Below, in pieces: positions 6,230 through 6,989 of a stretch of 6,989 nt of DNA. The DNA lies in contig DAOUUM010000158.1 in NCBI GenBank assembly GCA_030668165.1, positions 1 through 6,989 on the forward strand, in the 5' to 3' direction. This DNA is from Candidatus Heimdallarchaeota archaeon (lineage in GTDB: Archaea; Asgardarchaeota; Heimdallarchaeia; Heimdallarchaeales; Kariarchaeaceae). The notes beneath the pieces were generated by a model. That model did no database searches. It saw nothing but the letters and a program-made list of their open reading frames with translations, and was not told where the DNA came from. The position numbers and the translations under genes were made by a program. Within the stretch, counting starts at the first letter, position 1, and every line of letters begins with the position of its first letter.

Positions 6230-6989
6230 ATGGTCAATCGTGCATACAAGATTGAGCTGGATCCCACAAAAAAGCAGGTTTCCCAGTTTATCGAGTGTGC
6301 AGGCATAGGCAGATATTCATGGAACTGGTCCCTGAATGATAGAATTGAACGCTATCGTAATAATACAGGCAATGATCGCTATACCACAGCAATCAACCAG
6401 AATAAAGAACTAACCCGATTGAAAAATACCACTCTACCATGGATGAAGAAGTATTCCAAGACAATTCATCAGAATGAGACAAGAAATCTTGAACAAGCAT
6501 TTCAGAACCTCTTCAATGGAACTCATCGATTTCCTAGATTCAAGAAGAAAGGTAAATCAAGGGATAGTTTCAGATTAACCAGCACCATCAGGATATATCC
6601 AAAGGGCAAGCTAATAAAAAGAACCAAAAACCACAGTTCTTTGTTCACTGCACCCCGTATCCAGCTGCCAGGTCTGAAAACTATTCGTATCAAGGAGGTA
6701 CCCGATCTCAAAGCATCAACTGTTGTCACATCAGCCACTGTTTCCCGCGAAGGAAACAGATGGTTTGTTTCACTCACCTGTACTGAGGAACTGGTGCAGG
6801 ATACTGATAAAATCAATCAGACTGGAAGTGTGGGTGTTGATCTGGGATTGATTGATCTGGTAATAACATCGGATGGAGAGCATTTTGACAATCCCAAACC
6901 ACTGAAAAAAGCACTGAAAAAACTGAGAAGATTGAACAAAGAACTTAGTAGAATAGATAAATACTCGAAAAACTGGTACAGAACAGTTG
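6230..6989 (+). CDS. tnpB: TnpB (IS200/IS605 OrfB), N-terminal part, runs off the window
   Basis: The window holds 253 codons of an RNA-guided RuvC nuclease encoded by IS200/IS605-family elements. The N-terminus (YKIELDPTKKQ, then CAGIGRYSWNWSLNDR) is the OrfB helix-turn-helix region. Residues 70-115 include NLEQAFQNLF and FPRFKKKGK, typical of the family's first half. GVDLGL (202-207) is the RuvC-I motif with catalytic Asp204, followed by the usual G-x-x-x-NPKPLKK (216-226) and a lysine/arginine-rich helix with ELSRI. The RuvC-II Glu, the zinc finger and RuvC-III lie beyond the edge, so activity cannot be judged. The ATG at 6230 is probably leaderless. No TnpA lies upstream. The gene uses CTG, CAG and GGC codons more than its neighbours, suggesting recent acquisition. 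The frame is unbroken to the edge. Confidence 0.93.
   Translation, partial: MVNRAYKIELDPTKKQVSQFIECAGIGRYSWNWSLNDRIERYRNNTGNDRYTTAINQNKELTRLKNTTLPWMKKYSKTIHQNETRNLEQAFQNLFNGTHRFPRFKKKGKSRDSFRLTSTIRIYPKGKLIKRTKNHSSLFTAPRIQLPGLKTIRIKEVPDLKASTVVTSATVSREGNRWFVSLTCTEELVQDTDKINQTGSVGVDLGLIDLVITSDGEHFDNPKPLKKALKKLRRLNKELSRIDKYSKNWYRTV

Larger units (their letters stand above)
6179..6989 (+). mobile_element. IS200/IS605-type (tnpB-only so far) element, left part
   Basis: Only the left side is visible. TTCAC at 6174-6178 resembles short target motifs that flank the left ends of this family. If it is the target-adjacent motif, the element would begin near 6179, about 50 bp before tnpB, inside the reading frame of the gene remnant. 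This boundary is a guess; the right end and the omega RNA region lie outside the window. Confidence 0.4.

Noticed and set aside
6523..6816. 97-codon open frame on the minus strand
   Set aside because: It lies wholly within tnpB, which has clear family motifs on the plus strand.

Overview
The window looks archaeal. It is A+T-rich. Three genes have plausible leaderless or short-leader starts placed about 25 nt after TATA-like boxes (positions 2406, 5845 and 6230), and other starts have Shine-Dalgarno matches to the GGAGGTGATC consensus. Start codons vary widely: TTG at 61 and 4448, GTG at 2406, ATG at four or more genes, and probably CTG at 5422. A zinc-ribbon protein with a PCI-like winged-helix tail and several large orphan proteins would fit an Asgard or related archaeon, but nothing here proves the lineage.

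Layout: a 508-residue helical orphan (61-1587, +) converges on a seven-helix membrane protein of the YhfC/PrsW type (1597-2265, -). The membrane gene diverges from an MBL-fold hydrolase (2406-3140, +), and the gap between them holds a 14-bp perfect palindrome. The hydrolase stop overlaps the start of an E1/ThiF/MoeB-like adenylyltransferase (3137-4234, +) as ATGA, so those two form a tight two-gene operon. A small two-helix membrane protein (4224-4448, -) overlaps the E1 gene tail to tail. A minus-strand operon follows: zinc-ribbon/winged-helix gene (5435-5845), then an orphan gene (4586-5422). The orphan frame is open well upstream of its first ordinary start codon, and a strong Shine-Dalgarno points to a CTG start.

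The right end is accessory DNA. It holds a short frameshifted gene remnant (about 6021-6184) and the first 253 codons of an IS200/IS605-type TnpB (6230 to the window edge). The TnpB has visibly richer G+C than the rest.

The MBL/E1 pair is the only likely biochemical partnership: an E1-like enzyme that adenylates a ubiquitin-like or sulfur-carrier C-terminus beside a metal-dependent hydrolase. No Ubl, E2, JAB or rhodanese gene is in view, so conjugation versus sulfur transfer cannot be decided. I see no CRISPR array, rRNA or tRNA, and no clear-cut new multi-gene system. The best leads are the CTG-start gene, the MBL/E1 pair and the YhfC-like protein that lacks its motif histidine.
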